From the NCBI GenBank assembly GCA_021792815.1, contig JAJYTX010000088.1, positions 1-8,544 of the forward strand: a DNA stretch of 8,544 bases, in the 5' to 3' direction. This stretch comes from Pseudomonadota bacterium. GTDB lineage: Bacteria > Pseudomonadota > Gammaproteobacteria > Steroidobacterales > Steroidobacteraceae. The notes under the pieces were generated by a model that was given only the letters and a program-made list of their open reading frames with translations, was not told where the DNA came from and made no database searches. Positions 1-6,097 of the stretch are shown in pieces. Each line of letters begins with the position of its first letter. Position 1 is the first letter of the stretch. A program made the translations under genes and the position numbers.

Positions 1-302
1 AGCCGCCCAGGCACGAGGACAGCGAGAAGACGGTCGGCGAGCTCAGGGCGCGGATCGCCGCGACGATCGCCTTCTTGAAGACGCTCGATGCCGGTAAAAT
101 CAATGCTTCGGCCGACCGGGACATCACGTTCCCCCTGGGGCCGGATCACAAGGGGCACATGAGAGGCGCCGATTACCTCAATCACTTCGTGCTGCCCAAC
201 TTCTATTTCCATCTCGCCACGGCGTACGGCATTCTCCGTCACAACGGCGTTGAAATCGGCAAGCGGGATTTCCTCGGCGCCATTCCGATGACGATGACCT
301 GA
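1..302 (+). CDS. DUF1993 family protein, C-terminal part (5' end outside window)
   Basis: The open frame runs in from the left edge (first full codon at 3) to a TGA at 300-302, giving about 99 residues. The in-frame TTG at 75 is not the real start, because family-like sequence continues upstream of it (PPRHEDSEKTVGELRARIA, then TIAFLKTLD). The C-terminal block LNHFVLPNFYFHLATAYGIL followed by RHNGVEIGKRDFLG is the hallmark of the DUF1993 family (PF09351). These are proteins of roughly 170 residues, so about the last 60% is present. The family is helical and, as far as I recall, is related to the DinB-like fold; its biochemical role is unknown. The LPNFYFH histidine and the later RHNG histidine are the obvious conserved polar positions. 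The neighbouring gene is convergent, so nothing here links this protein to the efflux operon. The family call is strong; the function is unknown. Confidence 0.88.
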   Translation, partial: PPRHEDSEKTVGELRARIAATIAFLKTLDAGKINASADRDITFPLGPDHKGHMRGADYLNHFVLPNFYFHLATAYGILRHNGVEIGKRDFLGAIPMTMT

Positions 303-324
303 TCCTGCCCGGTGGTGGATCCGG

Positions 325-351
325 CCCGCGGCCGCGCCGTCGCCGGCCGGG
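325..351. terminator. GC-rich hairpin between convergent genes, possible bidirectional terminator
   Basis: GGCCG (330-334) pairs with CGGCC (344-348) around a 9-nt loop. The stem is extended by CCC (325-327) with GGG (349-351) across a 2-nt bulge. It fills most of the 52-bp gap between the stop codons of the DUF1993 gene and the YbiI-like gene. That is where a shared terminator would sit, but neither strand has a U-tract, so it is not a textbook intrinsic terminator. In DNA this G+C-rich a chance hairpin is quite possible. Confidence 0.3.
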
Positions 352-354
352 TCT

Positions 355-621
355 CTAGCGCAGCTGGCTGTCCTTGCTGCCGCGGCGATTGTAGCCGCTG
401 AACCGGCCCGCCTGATGGTCGGCCGCTTCCTGGCAGGCCAGGCACAGGCGCACGCCGGGGATCGCCTGCCGCCGGGCCTGCGGGATCGCGCCGCCGCAGT
501 CGGCGCAGTGGGTGAGCCCGGGGCCGCATGACAGGCGGCTCTGCGCCCGCCGGATGCCGTCGGTCACGGTGGCGTCGATCTGATCCTGTACGGCGCCGTC
601 GCCGGCCCAGCCAGTGGCCAC
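355..621 (-). CDS. ybiI: YbiI-like DksA/TraR-family C4 zinc-finger protein
   Basis: This 88-residue protein has the same length and ends as E. coli YbiI as I remember it: N-terminal M(A)xGWA, a central IPQARR-AIPGVRLC block, and C-terminal GYNRRGSKDSQLR. Four cysteines, C39, C42, C60 and C63 (C-x2-C-x17-C-x2-C), should bind one structural zinc. A fifth cysteine, C32, lies just before them. The DksA/TraR family binds in the RNA polymerase secondary channel, but this short branch lacks most of the long DksA coiled coil and its function is not established. The start is GTG at 619-621: the ATG codons at 646-651 are in frame but separated from the gene by a TGA at 628-630. The Shine-Dalgarno is weak. 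The gene is divergent from marR, and a TATAAT-like element on its strand lies within the marR operator palindrome, so co-regulation is possible but unproven. Confidence 0.9.
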   Translation of the reverse strand: MATGWAGDGAVQDQIDATVTDGIRRAQSRLSCGPGLTHCADCGGAIPQARRQAIPGVRLCLACQEAADHQAGRFSGYNRRGSKDSQLR

Positions 622-697
622 GGCCGGTCAGCCCTGAAAAGCACGCATCATGGGACTCATTGTACGCATCTGCCGTCGGGAGGGGGAGGGCGGGCCC

Positions 698-725
698 TTG
701 CGTTCATCGTATCAGAATATATAAT
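698..725 (+). promoter_or_regulatory. Candidate marR operon promoter
   Basis: A perfect -10 hexamer TATAAT (720-725) follows a weak -35-like TTGCGT (698-703) at 16 nt. Transcription would start near 731-733, giving a 5' leader of only about 20 nt before the marR ATG at 751. It lies in the only strongly AT-rich patch of the window, and its -10 is part of the left half of the operator palindrome, which suits simple repression. Only the first three bases of the -35 match consensus, so either an activator or the strong -10 would have to compensate. Confidence 0.5.
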
Positions 726-753
726 AGTAAATGATATTATAAAACCTGATATG
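708..753. promoter_or_regulatory. Long imperfect palindrome, probable MarR operator
   Basis: The dyad is centred between 730 and 731. The outer arms TATCAG (710-715) and CTGATA (746-751) are perfect, and so are the inner arms TATAATA (720-726) and TATTATA (735-741). C708/G753 and T718/A743 also pair. The mismatches lie mainly between the two sets of arms and in the central 8 nt. The right arm touches the A of the marR start codon. MarR proteins typically bind AT-rich palindromes overlapping their own promoters, so this is the obvious autoregulatory site. The symmetry is seen directly; binding is inferred. Confidence 0.6.
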
Positions 754-1248
754 CGTATCGATCGTCTCCGTCAGCTCGGTTTCCTGCTCAAGGACGTCAG
801 CCGCCGCTACACGCGTCGCTTCGAGGAGCGGGCGCAGCGCCTGGCACTCACCTTGCCGCAGTGCAGGGCGCTCATCTACCTGGAAGGCAGCGAGGGCATC
901 AGCCAGAAGCGCCTGGCGGAGCTCACGGAGCTCGACCCCATGACGCTGGTGCGCATCCTCGACCGGATGGAGGCCGATGGCTGGGTGCAGCGGCGCTTCG
1001 ACCCGGCGGATCGCCGGGCTCATGCGTTGTGGCTGACCCCCGAAGCGAGACCCGTACTCGAACAGGTCTGGCAGCTCATCCAGGAGACCCGGGCCGAAAT
1101 GCTCCAGGGACTCTCGGGCGAGGAGCGTACGCTTCTGGTGGAGCTGCTCGAGCGGGTTCACACCAACCTCACTTCACTGACGCCGTTGCCGATGGCTGAG
1201 CCGCAGTTGCCCGAGCCGGGGAAACGGGCGCAGAGGAGCTCCAGATGA
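751..1248 (+). CDS. MarR-family transcriptional regulator of the efflux operon
   Basis: This 165-residue protein has the MarR architecture. Residues 1-30 and 102-143 are dimerisation helices. The winged helix-turn-helix spans about 34-96, with helix-turn-helix GISQKRLAELTELDPMTLVR (49-68), then ILDRMEADGWVQRR and the wing DPADRRAHALWLT (84-96). The DxxDRR wing arginines and the DRMEADGWV segment are hallmarks of the family. A 20-residue proline-rich tail (about 144-165) extends beyond the usual end. The ATG at 751 gives the standard N-terminus (LGFLLKDVSRRYTRRFEERA). No Shine-Dalgarno is visible, and the 5' leader would be very short. The stop codon overlaps the start of the adaptor gene (ATGA at 1245-1248), so the two are translationally coupled. 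It is likely an EmrR/MprA-like repressor released by a phenolic or amphipathic pump substrate. The ligand cannot be read from the sequence. Confidence 0.93.
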   Translation: MRIDRLRQLGFLLKDVSRRYTRRFEERAQRLALTLPQCRALIYLEGSEGISQKRLAELTELDPMTLVRILDRMEADGWVQRRFDPADRRAHALWLTPEARPVLEQVWQLIQETRAEMLQGLSGEERTLLVELLERVHTNLTSLTPLPMAEPQLPEPGKRAQRSSR

Positions 1249-2399
1249 ACGATTCGGCCGAAGTCGACGCGCCGCTGCGGGAACACGCGCCTCCCGAGCC
1301 CGCCCGGCTCGTCGAGCCCGCCCCCGCCTCAGCGGCCGCAGCGCGCCGCACATGGCGCGAGAGACTGCGGCGGCCGCTGATGTGGGGCGTGCCGTTGCTG
1401 ATGGTCGCGGCCGGAACCTATGTCTACCTGACCAGCGGGCGTTATCAATCGACCGAAGACGCTTACCTGCGCGCGGCCCAGGTGCAGATCAGTGCCGATG
1501 TGTCGGGCAGGGTCAGCCAGGTCGACGTGCATGACAACGAGGCGGTGCGCCGCGGCCAAGTGCTCTTCCGCCTGGATGACCGGGCCTTTCTCATCGCGGT
1601 GCAGGCCGCCCAGGCGCGGCTCGCCGGTGCGCGGCTCGCGGTCGAGTCCCTGAAAGCCGACTATCGGGAGAGCGTCGCCGCGTTGCGCTCGGCCGACAGC
1701 GAGCTGGCCTATGCCGGGCGCGAGTACCGCCGACAGTCCCGGCTGCTCGCGATCGGGGTGGCCTCGCAGTCGCAGGTCGATCGCGCGCGGCTCGCCCTGC
1801 AGCAGGCGCAGTCGGGAGTCACCGCTGCGCGTGAGCGCATCATGGCCGTGCTGGCCCGTCTCGGCGGCAACCCGGATCTGCCCGTGGATGCCCATCCGCG
1901 GGTCGAGCAGGCGCTGGCGGCCCTCGACCGCGCGCGGCTCAATCTGTCCTACACGACGGTGCGCGCGCCCGCCGACGGCATCGTGACGGGTGTCGATCAT
2001 CTGCAGGTCGGGGGCTATCTCCCCGAAGCCACGCCCGCCTTCGTGCTGGTCTCCACCCATGACGTGTGGGTCGAGGCCGACTTCAAGGAGAATCAGCTGG
2101 CCAACATCCGGCCGGGCGACCACGCGACCGTGAGCATCGATGCCTATCCCGGCCGGACGTTCCGCGCCGTGGTGAGCAGCATCACGCCGGGCACGGGCGC
2201 GCAATTCTCGGTTCTGCCTCCGCAGAACGCGACGGGCAACTGGGTCAAGGTGGTGCAGCGGCTCGACGTGCGCCTCAAACTGCAGTCCCCCCTGCCGGCG
2301 GTACGTTCCGGGCTCAGTGCTTCGGTGACGGTCGATACGCAGTCGGGCCCGGCGCGCGCATCGGCCGCGGCGCGTCGGGGATCGGCCGCCGCCGGCTAG
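1245..2399 (+). CDS. emrA: EmrA-like periplasmic adaptor (HlyD/MFP family) of MFS efflux pump
   Basis: This is a 384-residue membrane-fusion protein, close to E. coli EmrA (about 390). A Pro/Ala-rich cytosolic N-terminus precedes a basic stretch (RRTWRERLRR, 34-43) and one transmembrane anchor (about 45-62). Next come the first half of the biotinyl-lipoyl domain (about 76-112; STEDAYLRAAQVQISADVSG at 69-88) and a long alpha-hairpin (about 112-235). The second lipoyl half follows with the signature VRAPADGIV (239-247), then a beta-barrel (about 270-345) containing DFKENQL and GNWVKVVQRL (331-340), typical of the EmrA branch. The final 15 residues are Ala/Arg/Ser-rich and look disordered. AGGAG at 1234-1238 is spaced 6 nt from the ATG, which overlaps the marR stop. 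The protein should bridge the EmrB-like transporter to the outer-membrane factor. Its helical tip would contact the outer-membrane channel. Confidence 0.95.
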   Translation: MNDSAEVDAPLREHAPPEPARLVEPAPASAAAARRTWRERLRRPLMWGVPLLMVAAGTYVYLTSGRYQSTEDAYLRAAQVQISADVSGRVSQVDVHDNEAVRRGQVLFRLDDRAFLIAVQAAQARLAGARLAVESLKADYRESVAALRSADSELAYAGREYRRQSRLLAIGVASQSQVDRARLALQQAQSGVTAARERIMAVLARLGGNPDLPVDAHPRVEQALAALDRARLNLSYTTVRAPADGIVTGVDHLQVGGYLPEATPAFVLVSTHDVWVEADFKENQLANIRPGDHATVSIDAYPGRTFRAVVSSITPGTGAQFSVLPPQNATGNWVKVVQRLDVRLKLQSPLPAVRSGLSASVTVDTQSGPARASAAARRGSAAAG

Positions 2400-2411
2400 C
2401 GGCCGCACGCC

Positions 2412-3920
2412 ATGCAGAACGCCGCCGTTCATCGCGTACCGATCACCATTTCGGTGACGCTGGCCACCGTGCTGCAGGCGGTGGACATGACCATCGCCAA
2501 TGTCGCGCTGCCGCGCATCGGCGGCAGCATGTCGGCGACGATCGAGCAGATGGACTGGGTGCTGACGTCCTACATCGTCGCGGCGGCCATCATGACCCCG
2601 CTGTCGGGCTGGCTCGCCGGTCGTTTCGGGCGCAAGCGGGTCCTGCTGTGGTCGGTCATCGGGTTCACGGTGAGCTCGGCGCTGTGCGGTCTGGCGCAGT
2701 CGATCGACCAGATCGTGCTGTTCCGCCTCATTCAGGGCGCATCGGGTGCGGGCCTGGTGCCGCTCGCTCAGGCGGTGCTCCTCGACATCAACCCGCCGGA
2801 GCGTCACGGCCGCGCGATGGCGCTGTGGGGCCAGGGTGTGGTCATCGGACCGATGGTGGCCCCGGTGCTCGGCGGCTGGCTCACCGACAACTACAGCTGG
2901 CGCTGGGTGTTCTACATCAACGTGCCGTTCGGCATCCTGGCGGCCATCGGGCTCATGATCTACCTGCGCGAGACCGAGCCGCGCCGCTCCTCGTTCGATT
3001 TTCTCGGCTTCGGCGCCCTCAGCCTCGCCGTCGGGGCGCTGCAGCTGCTGCTCGATCGCGGCGAGCTGAAGGACTGGTTCGCCTCGAGCGAGATCTGGAT
3101 CGAGACGGGCGTGATGGCAGCGGCTTTCTGGGTGTTCATGGTGCACACCCTCACGGCGCGCGAGCCGTTCGTGAGTCCGGGACTGTTCAAGGACCGTAAT
3201 TTTTCGGTGGGCAACGTCCTCATTTTCATGGTGGGCCTGGTGCTGTTCGCAACCCTGGCGCTGCTGCCGCCGCTGCTCGAGGATCTGCTCGGCTATCCCG
3301 TGACGACTTCAGGCATCGCGATGGCGCCGCGGGGCATGGGCAGCTTCATCGCCATGACCATCGCCGGACGGCTGATCGGCCGGGTCGAGTCCCGGGTCCT
3401 GATCGGCGCCGGTCTCGCCACGACCGCGGTGTCGCTTCTGATCATGTGCGGCTACTCCACTCAGATGACCCAGGGCCTGATCTGGTCGAGCACTTTCCTG
3501 CAGGGTCTCGGCACGGGACTGGCGTATGTGACGCTCACCACGGTGACGTTTGCCACGCTTGCGACCCAGCATCGATCCGAGGGGACTTCCATGTTCAACC
3601 TGCTGCGCAACATCGGCAGCAGCATCGGCATTGCCGGCACGAGCGCTCTGCTGACGCGCAACACGCAGGTCATGCACGAGCGTCTGGCTTCGCATATCGT
3701 TCCTTACGGCGGACAGATCCGGCTGCACGCGCCGTTCAGCTTCAGCAGTCTCCGGGGGCTGACCGCGCTCAATGATGCCGTGACGCGCCAGGCGCAGATG
3801 ATCGCCTACAACGACGACTTCAAGTTGATGTTTCTGATGACGCTGGCGCTGCTGCCGCTGTTGCTGCTGCTGCGGCCCAAGGCCGGACGCTCGACAGAAG
3901 AATCGGTGGTGCTGGACTGA
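2412..3920 (+). CDS. emrB: EmrB/QacA-type MFS multidrug transporter (DHA2, 14 TM)
   Basis: This 502-residue integral inner-membrane protein is near E. coli EmrB length (512). It is a drug:H+ antiporter of the 14-helix DHA2 family. Visible motifs are LQAVDMTIANVALP in TM1 (21-34) with the family acidic residue D25, and motif A GWLAGRFGRKR (66-76) in the TM2-TM3 loop. Then come RLIQGASGAGLVPL (105-118) in TM4, the antiporter motif C region GPMVAPVLGGWLTD (146-159) in TM5, and WRWVFYINVPFG (163-174), typical of EmrB. GIAMAPRGMGS near residue 302 matches the later conserved loop. The ATG at 2412 is 12 nt after the adaptor stop. No Shine-Dalgarno is evident, so translation may depend on coupling. 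The stop is followed after 1 nt by the outer-membrane factor gene. Substrates are probably hydrophobic toxic compounds and are not identifiable from sequence. Confidence 0.95.
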   Translation: MQNAAVHRVPITISVTLATVLQAVDMTIANVALPRIGGSMSATIEQMDWVLTSYIVAAAIMTPLSGWLAGRFGRKRVLLWSVIGFTVSSALCGLAQSIDQIVLFRLIQGASGAGLVPLAQAVLLDINPPERHGRAMALWGQGVVIGPMVAPVLGGWLTDNYSWRWVFYINVPFGILAAIGLMIYLRETEPRRSSFDFLGFGALSLAVGALQLLLDRGELKDWFASSEIWIETGVMAAAFWVFMVHTLTAREPFVSPGLFKDRNFSVGNVLIFMVGLVLFATLALLPPLLEDLLGYPVTTSGIAMAPRGMGSFIAMTIAGRLIGRVESRVLIGAGLATTAVSLLIMCGYSTQMTQGLIWSSTFLQGLGTGLAYVTLTTVTFATLATQHRSEGTSMFNLLRNIGSSIGIAGTSALLTRNTQVMHERLASHIVPYGGQIRLHAPFSFSSLRGLTALNDAVTRQAQMIAYNDDFKLMFLMTLALLPLLLLLRPKAGRSTEESVVLD

Positions 3921-3921
3921 C

Positions 3922-5406
3922 ATGATCAACCGCCCCCAGAACCGCCCCCAGAACCGCTCCCGCCTGCCGGTGCTCGCTACCGCTGTGCTGGCGGTACTGT
4001 GCGCCGGCTGCGTGGCCGGCCCCCGGTTCCATCGCCCGCGCGGGCCTCTGCCGGCTCGATATCGCCCGAGCGCCGGCCCGGCTCGCGCCGCGGCGCGGCG
4101 TGCACCGGTCGGCATGGCCCGCTACCGCCAGCGGATCGAGCTCGGCGTCCCGCAGGCCGGGCCCTGGTGGGCCGTGTTCCGCTCGGTGCAGCTCGACCAA
4201 CTGATCCGCCAGGCTTTGGCCGCCAATCACGCTCTCGCCGCCGACGAGGCGGCCGTGCAGCAGGCGAGGGAGGCGGTCACCGTGGGCGCATCAGGCCGCT
4301 ATCCCCAGGTGATGGCAGACGCCTCGGGCGGGCGGCAGAAGTACGGGGCCAATTTCCTCGGGCCGGATGTGTTCCCGCCGTTCAGCTACCTGGCGTTCGG
4401 CGCCAGCGTCAGTTACAGACTGGACTACATCGGGGCCATCGCGCGCACGGTCGAGGAACGCCGGGCGCTGCTGCAGTACCGCCAGAGCGAGCTGCAGGCC
4501 GCGCGTCTGGTCCTTTCGGGGGAGGTGGCATCGCAGGTCGTCACGATCGCGGCCGCCCGCGCCGAGATCCGGGCAGTCAACGGTCTGTTGGCCGAGGACC
4601 GGACCAACCTCGGGCTGGTACGTCGGGCGGTTGCCGCCGGTTCCGTTCCCCGGCTCGACGTACTGACCGCACGCACTCAGCTGGCAAGCGACCAGACGCT
4701 GTTGCCTCCCCTCTATCAACGGCTGGCCGTGGCCCGCCACGCGCTCGCCGTGCTGCTCGGTCGTGCTCCTGCCGCCTGGTCAGAGCCGGATCCGACGCTC
4801 GGGCAGCTCACCTTGCCGCGGCAGGTCCCGGTGAGCGTGCCCTCGCAGTTGGTCCGCCGGCGCCCGGACATCCTGGCCGCCGAGGCCGAGCTGCATGCCG
4901 CGACGGCGGCGGTGGGGGTGGCGACGGCCCACCTGTACCCGCAGATCGATCTGACCGGCAGCCTGACGCAGGCGGCGCTGCGTCCGGGGGTGTTGTTCAA
5001 CCCCGCTTCCACGGCGTGGTCGCTCATTGGCGGGCTGACCGAGCCGCTGTTCGATGGCGGCAGGCTGCGCGCCGAGCGGCGCGCGGCCATCGATGTGCTG
5101 CACGAGCGGGCGCAGGGGTACCAGCAGGTGGTGCTGCGGGCTTTCCGCCAGGTGGCGGATGCCCTCGATGCCCTGCGGTACGACGCCGATCTGGTCGCGG
5201 CTCAGGCGCATGCGAGCGCGCTGTCGCGCAGCCGCCTGATGCTGGAGCGCAAGAGCTACCGTGCGGGCAACACGGGTCTGCTGCCGGTGCTCGATGCCGA
5301 GCGGCAGCGCGAACGCGCAGACCTCGGTCTGCTGCAGGCCGAGCAGCGTCAGTACCTCGATACGATCCGGCTGCTGCTCGCCTCCGGCGGCGCGCTCAAA
5401 GGGTAG
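3922..5406 (+). CDS. Outer-membrane efflux factor, NodT/TolC-like lipoprotein
   Basis: This 494-residue protein is of usual length for the NodT group of outer-membrane factors. It forms a trimeric channel that completes the envelope-spanning pump. The signal segment LPVLATAVLAVLCAGC places the lipidated cysteine at C30. The lipobox is slightly unusual, with Cys rather than Leu at -3. A basic, proline-rich linker follows (about 31-80), then PWWAVF (about 81-86). The two internally related halves each contribute alpha-hairpin helices. The second begins with LVRRRPDILAAEAEL (about 309-323), with YPQIDLTGS and TEPLFDGGRLRAERRAA further on. Those last blocks are standard family signatures. The ATG at 3922 is 1 nt after the emrB-like stop, so coupling is likely. 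The N-terminal codons include a tandem 12-bp repeat. The 3' end overlaps the convergent lipoprotein gene by 11 nt. Confidence 0.94.
   Translation: MINRPQNRPQNRSRLPVLATAVLAVLCAGCVAGPRFHRPRGPLPARYRPSAGPARAAARRAPVGMARYRQRIELGVPQAGPWWAVFRSVQLDQLIRQALAANHALAADEAAVQQAREAVTVGASGRYPQVMADASGGRQKYGANFLGPDVFPPFSYLAFGASVSYRLDYIGAIARTVEERRALLQYRQSELQAARLVLSGEVASQVVTIAAARAEIRAVNGLLAEDRTNLGLVRRAVAAGSVPRLDVLTARTQLASDQTLLPPLYQRLAVARHALAVLLGRAPAAWSEPDPTLGQLTLPRQVPVSVPSQLVRRRPDILAAEAELHAATAAVGVATAHLYPQIDLTGSLTQAALRPGVLFNPASTAWSLIGGLTEPLFDGGRLRAERRAAIDVLHERAQGYQQVVLRAFRQVADALDALRYDADLVAAQAHASALSRSRLMLERKSYRAGNTGLLPVLDAERQRERADLGLLQAEQRQYLDTIRLLLASGGALKG
3928..3957 (+). repeat. 12-bp tandem repeat, 2.5 copies, in the N-terminus of the outer-membrane factor
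   Basis: The unit AACCGCCCCCAG occurs at 3928-3939 and again, identical, at 3940-3951, followed by AACCGC (3952-3957). It encodes NRPQ-NRPQ-NR just upstream of the hydrophobic signal core. The unit is a multiple of three, so slippage would add or remove four residues without breaking the frame. Confidence 0.9.
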
Positions 5407-6097
5407 ACAGCCCTCCCGAGGCCGCCCGGATCTTGACCACCGAGCAGGGCTGGTGGGCCCGGCGCACCTTGAGGCAGGCGGTCTGCGCGGCGCTCTGGCT
5501 CATCTGGGCGGAGCGTACCTCGGTGAGCTTGCTCTTGCCCGCGGGCGCCAGGACGACGACACCGGGAAGATCGCCGCCGAACTTCGCCTTGAGCCGTTGG
5601 GCCGCGGCCTGCGCGACCGATGACGAGCGGTACCGGCCGAACAACACCTGGTAGCCGGCCAGTTTGTCGACCTCTGCCTGTGCCTGGGCGGCCTGGGGCG
5701 CATCGGGATAGTCCTGCAGGAAGCTCTGATAGGCTGTGGCCGTGCCGGCAGACTGCGCGCTCTGCCATGCGGCGGACTGCTTGAGCTTCGTGATGCCGCT
5801 CTGCGCCGCGGCGGCATGCGCGCCATCCGGATACTGCTGCAGATAGTGCTGGTAGGCCTCGACGCTGGCGGCGCTGCGGGCGACCCGCCACGCCTGTGCG
5901 TCTTTCAGGGCATCGATACGGTTGCGCGCCTGCTCGACGCGCGGGTCACCGGGGTGGCGCTGGATGAAGCTCTGATAGGCGGCGACGGTGTTCTGGGCGG
6001 AGGCCTTGTTCCAGTCCGCGTTCGGCGAGCTGCAGGCCGCGAGGGTGGCGGCGGCCAGGATGCAGGCGGCGTAAACTCCGATCGATGTCTTTTTCAC
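5396..6097 (-). CDS. Lipoprotein with three W...YP helical repeats and a C-terminal SPOR-like domain
   Basis: This is a 233-residue predicted lipoprotein. It has a basic start (MKK), a hydrophobic core and the lipobox LAAC ending at C22. Ser follows at +2, so outer-membrane sorting is expected. Three degenerate repeats of about 40 residues begin at W29, W70 and W110. Each reads W, then a Ser/Ala-rich stretch, then AYQxF/Y-hydrophobic-xxx(H/Y)P(G/D), then an Ala/Gln helix. This resembles TPR/Sel1-like units or the YbgF/BamD type. Residues about 148-223 look like a SPOR peptidoglycan-binding domain: GYQVLFGRYRSSSVAQAAAQ, a second strand region (LTEVRSAQMSQSAAQTA), and a final CSVVK. Cysteines 208 and 218 could pair. 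The start is GTG at 6095-6097 with GAGG 6 nt upstream (complement of 6104-6107). I know of no named homologue. The SPOR call is by pattern only. Binding to denuded septal glycan is a family expectation, not shown here. Confidence 0.82.
   Translation of the reverse strand: MKKTSIGVYAACILAAATLAACSSPNADWNKASAQNTVAAYQSFIQRHPGDPRVEQARNRIDALKDAQAWRVARSAASVEAYQHYLQQYPDGAHAAAAQSGITKLKQSAAWQSAQSAGTATAYQSFLQDYPDAPQAAQAQAEVDKLAGYQVLFGRYRSSSVAQAAAQRLKAKFGGDLPGVVVLAPAGKSKLTEVRSAQMSQSAAQTACLKVRRAHQPCSVVKIRAASGGLSTL

Noticed and set aside
628..651. Upstream ATG codons as an alternative start for the YbiI-like gene
   Set aside because: They are in frame, but a TGA at 628-630 lies between them and the gene, so GTG at 619-621 is the only workable start.
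659..664. TACAAT on the minus strand as the ybiI promoter -10
   Set aside because: It is suitably placed about 30 nt before the start codon, but the -35 position is a C/T-rich run with no resemblance to consensus, so it is too weak to annotate.
1329..3146. 605-codon open frame on the minus strand opposite emrA and emrB
   Set aside because: It has the same antisense composition, spans two well-supported genes, and shows no domain or membrane pattern.
3999..5654. 551-codon + strand frame overlapping the outer-membrane factor
   Set aside because: It is an out-of-frame shadow of the efflux gene, Arg/Gly/Ala-rich with no recognisable motif.
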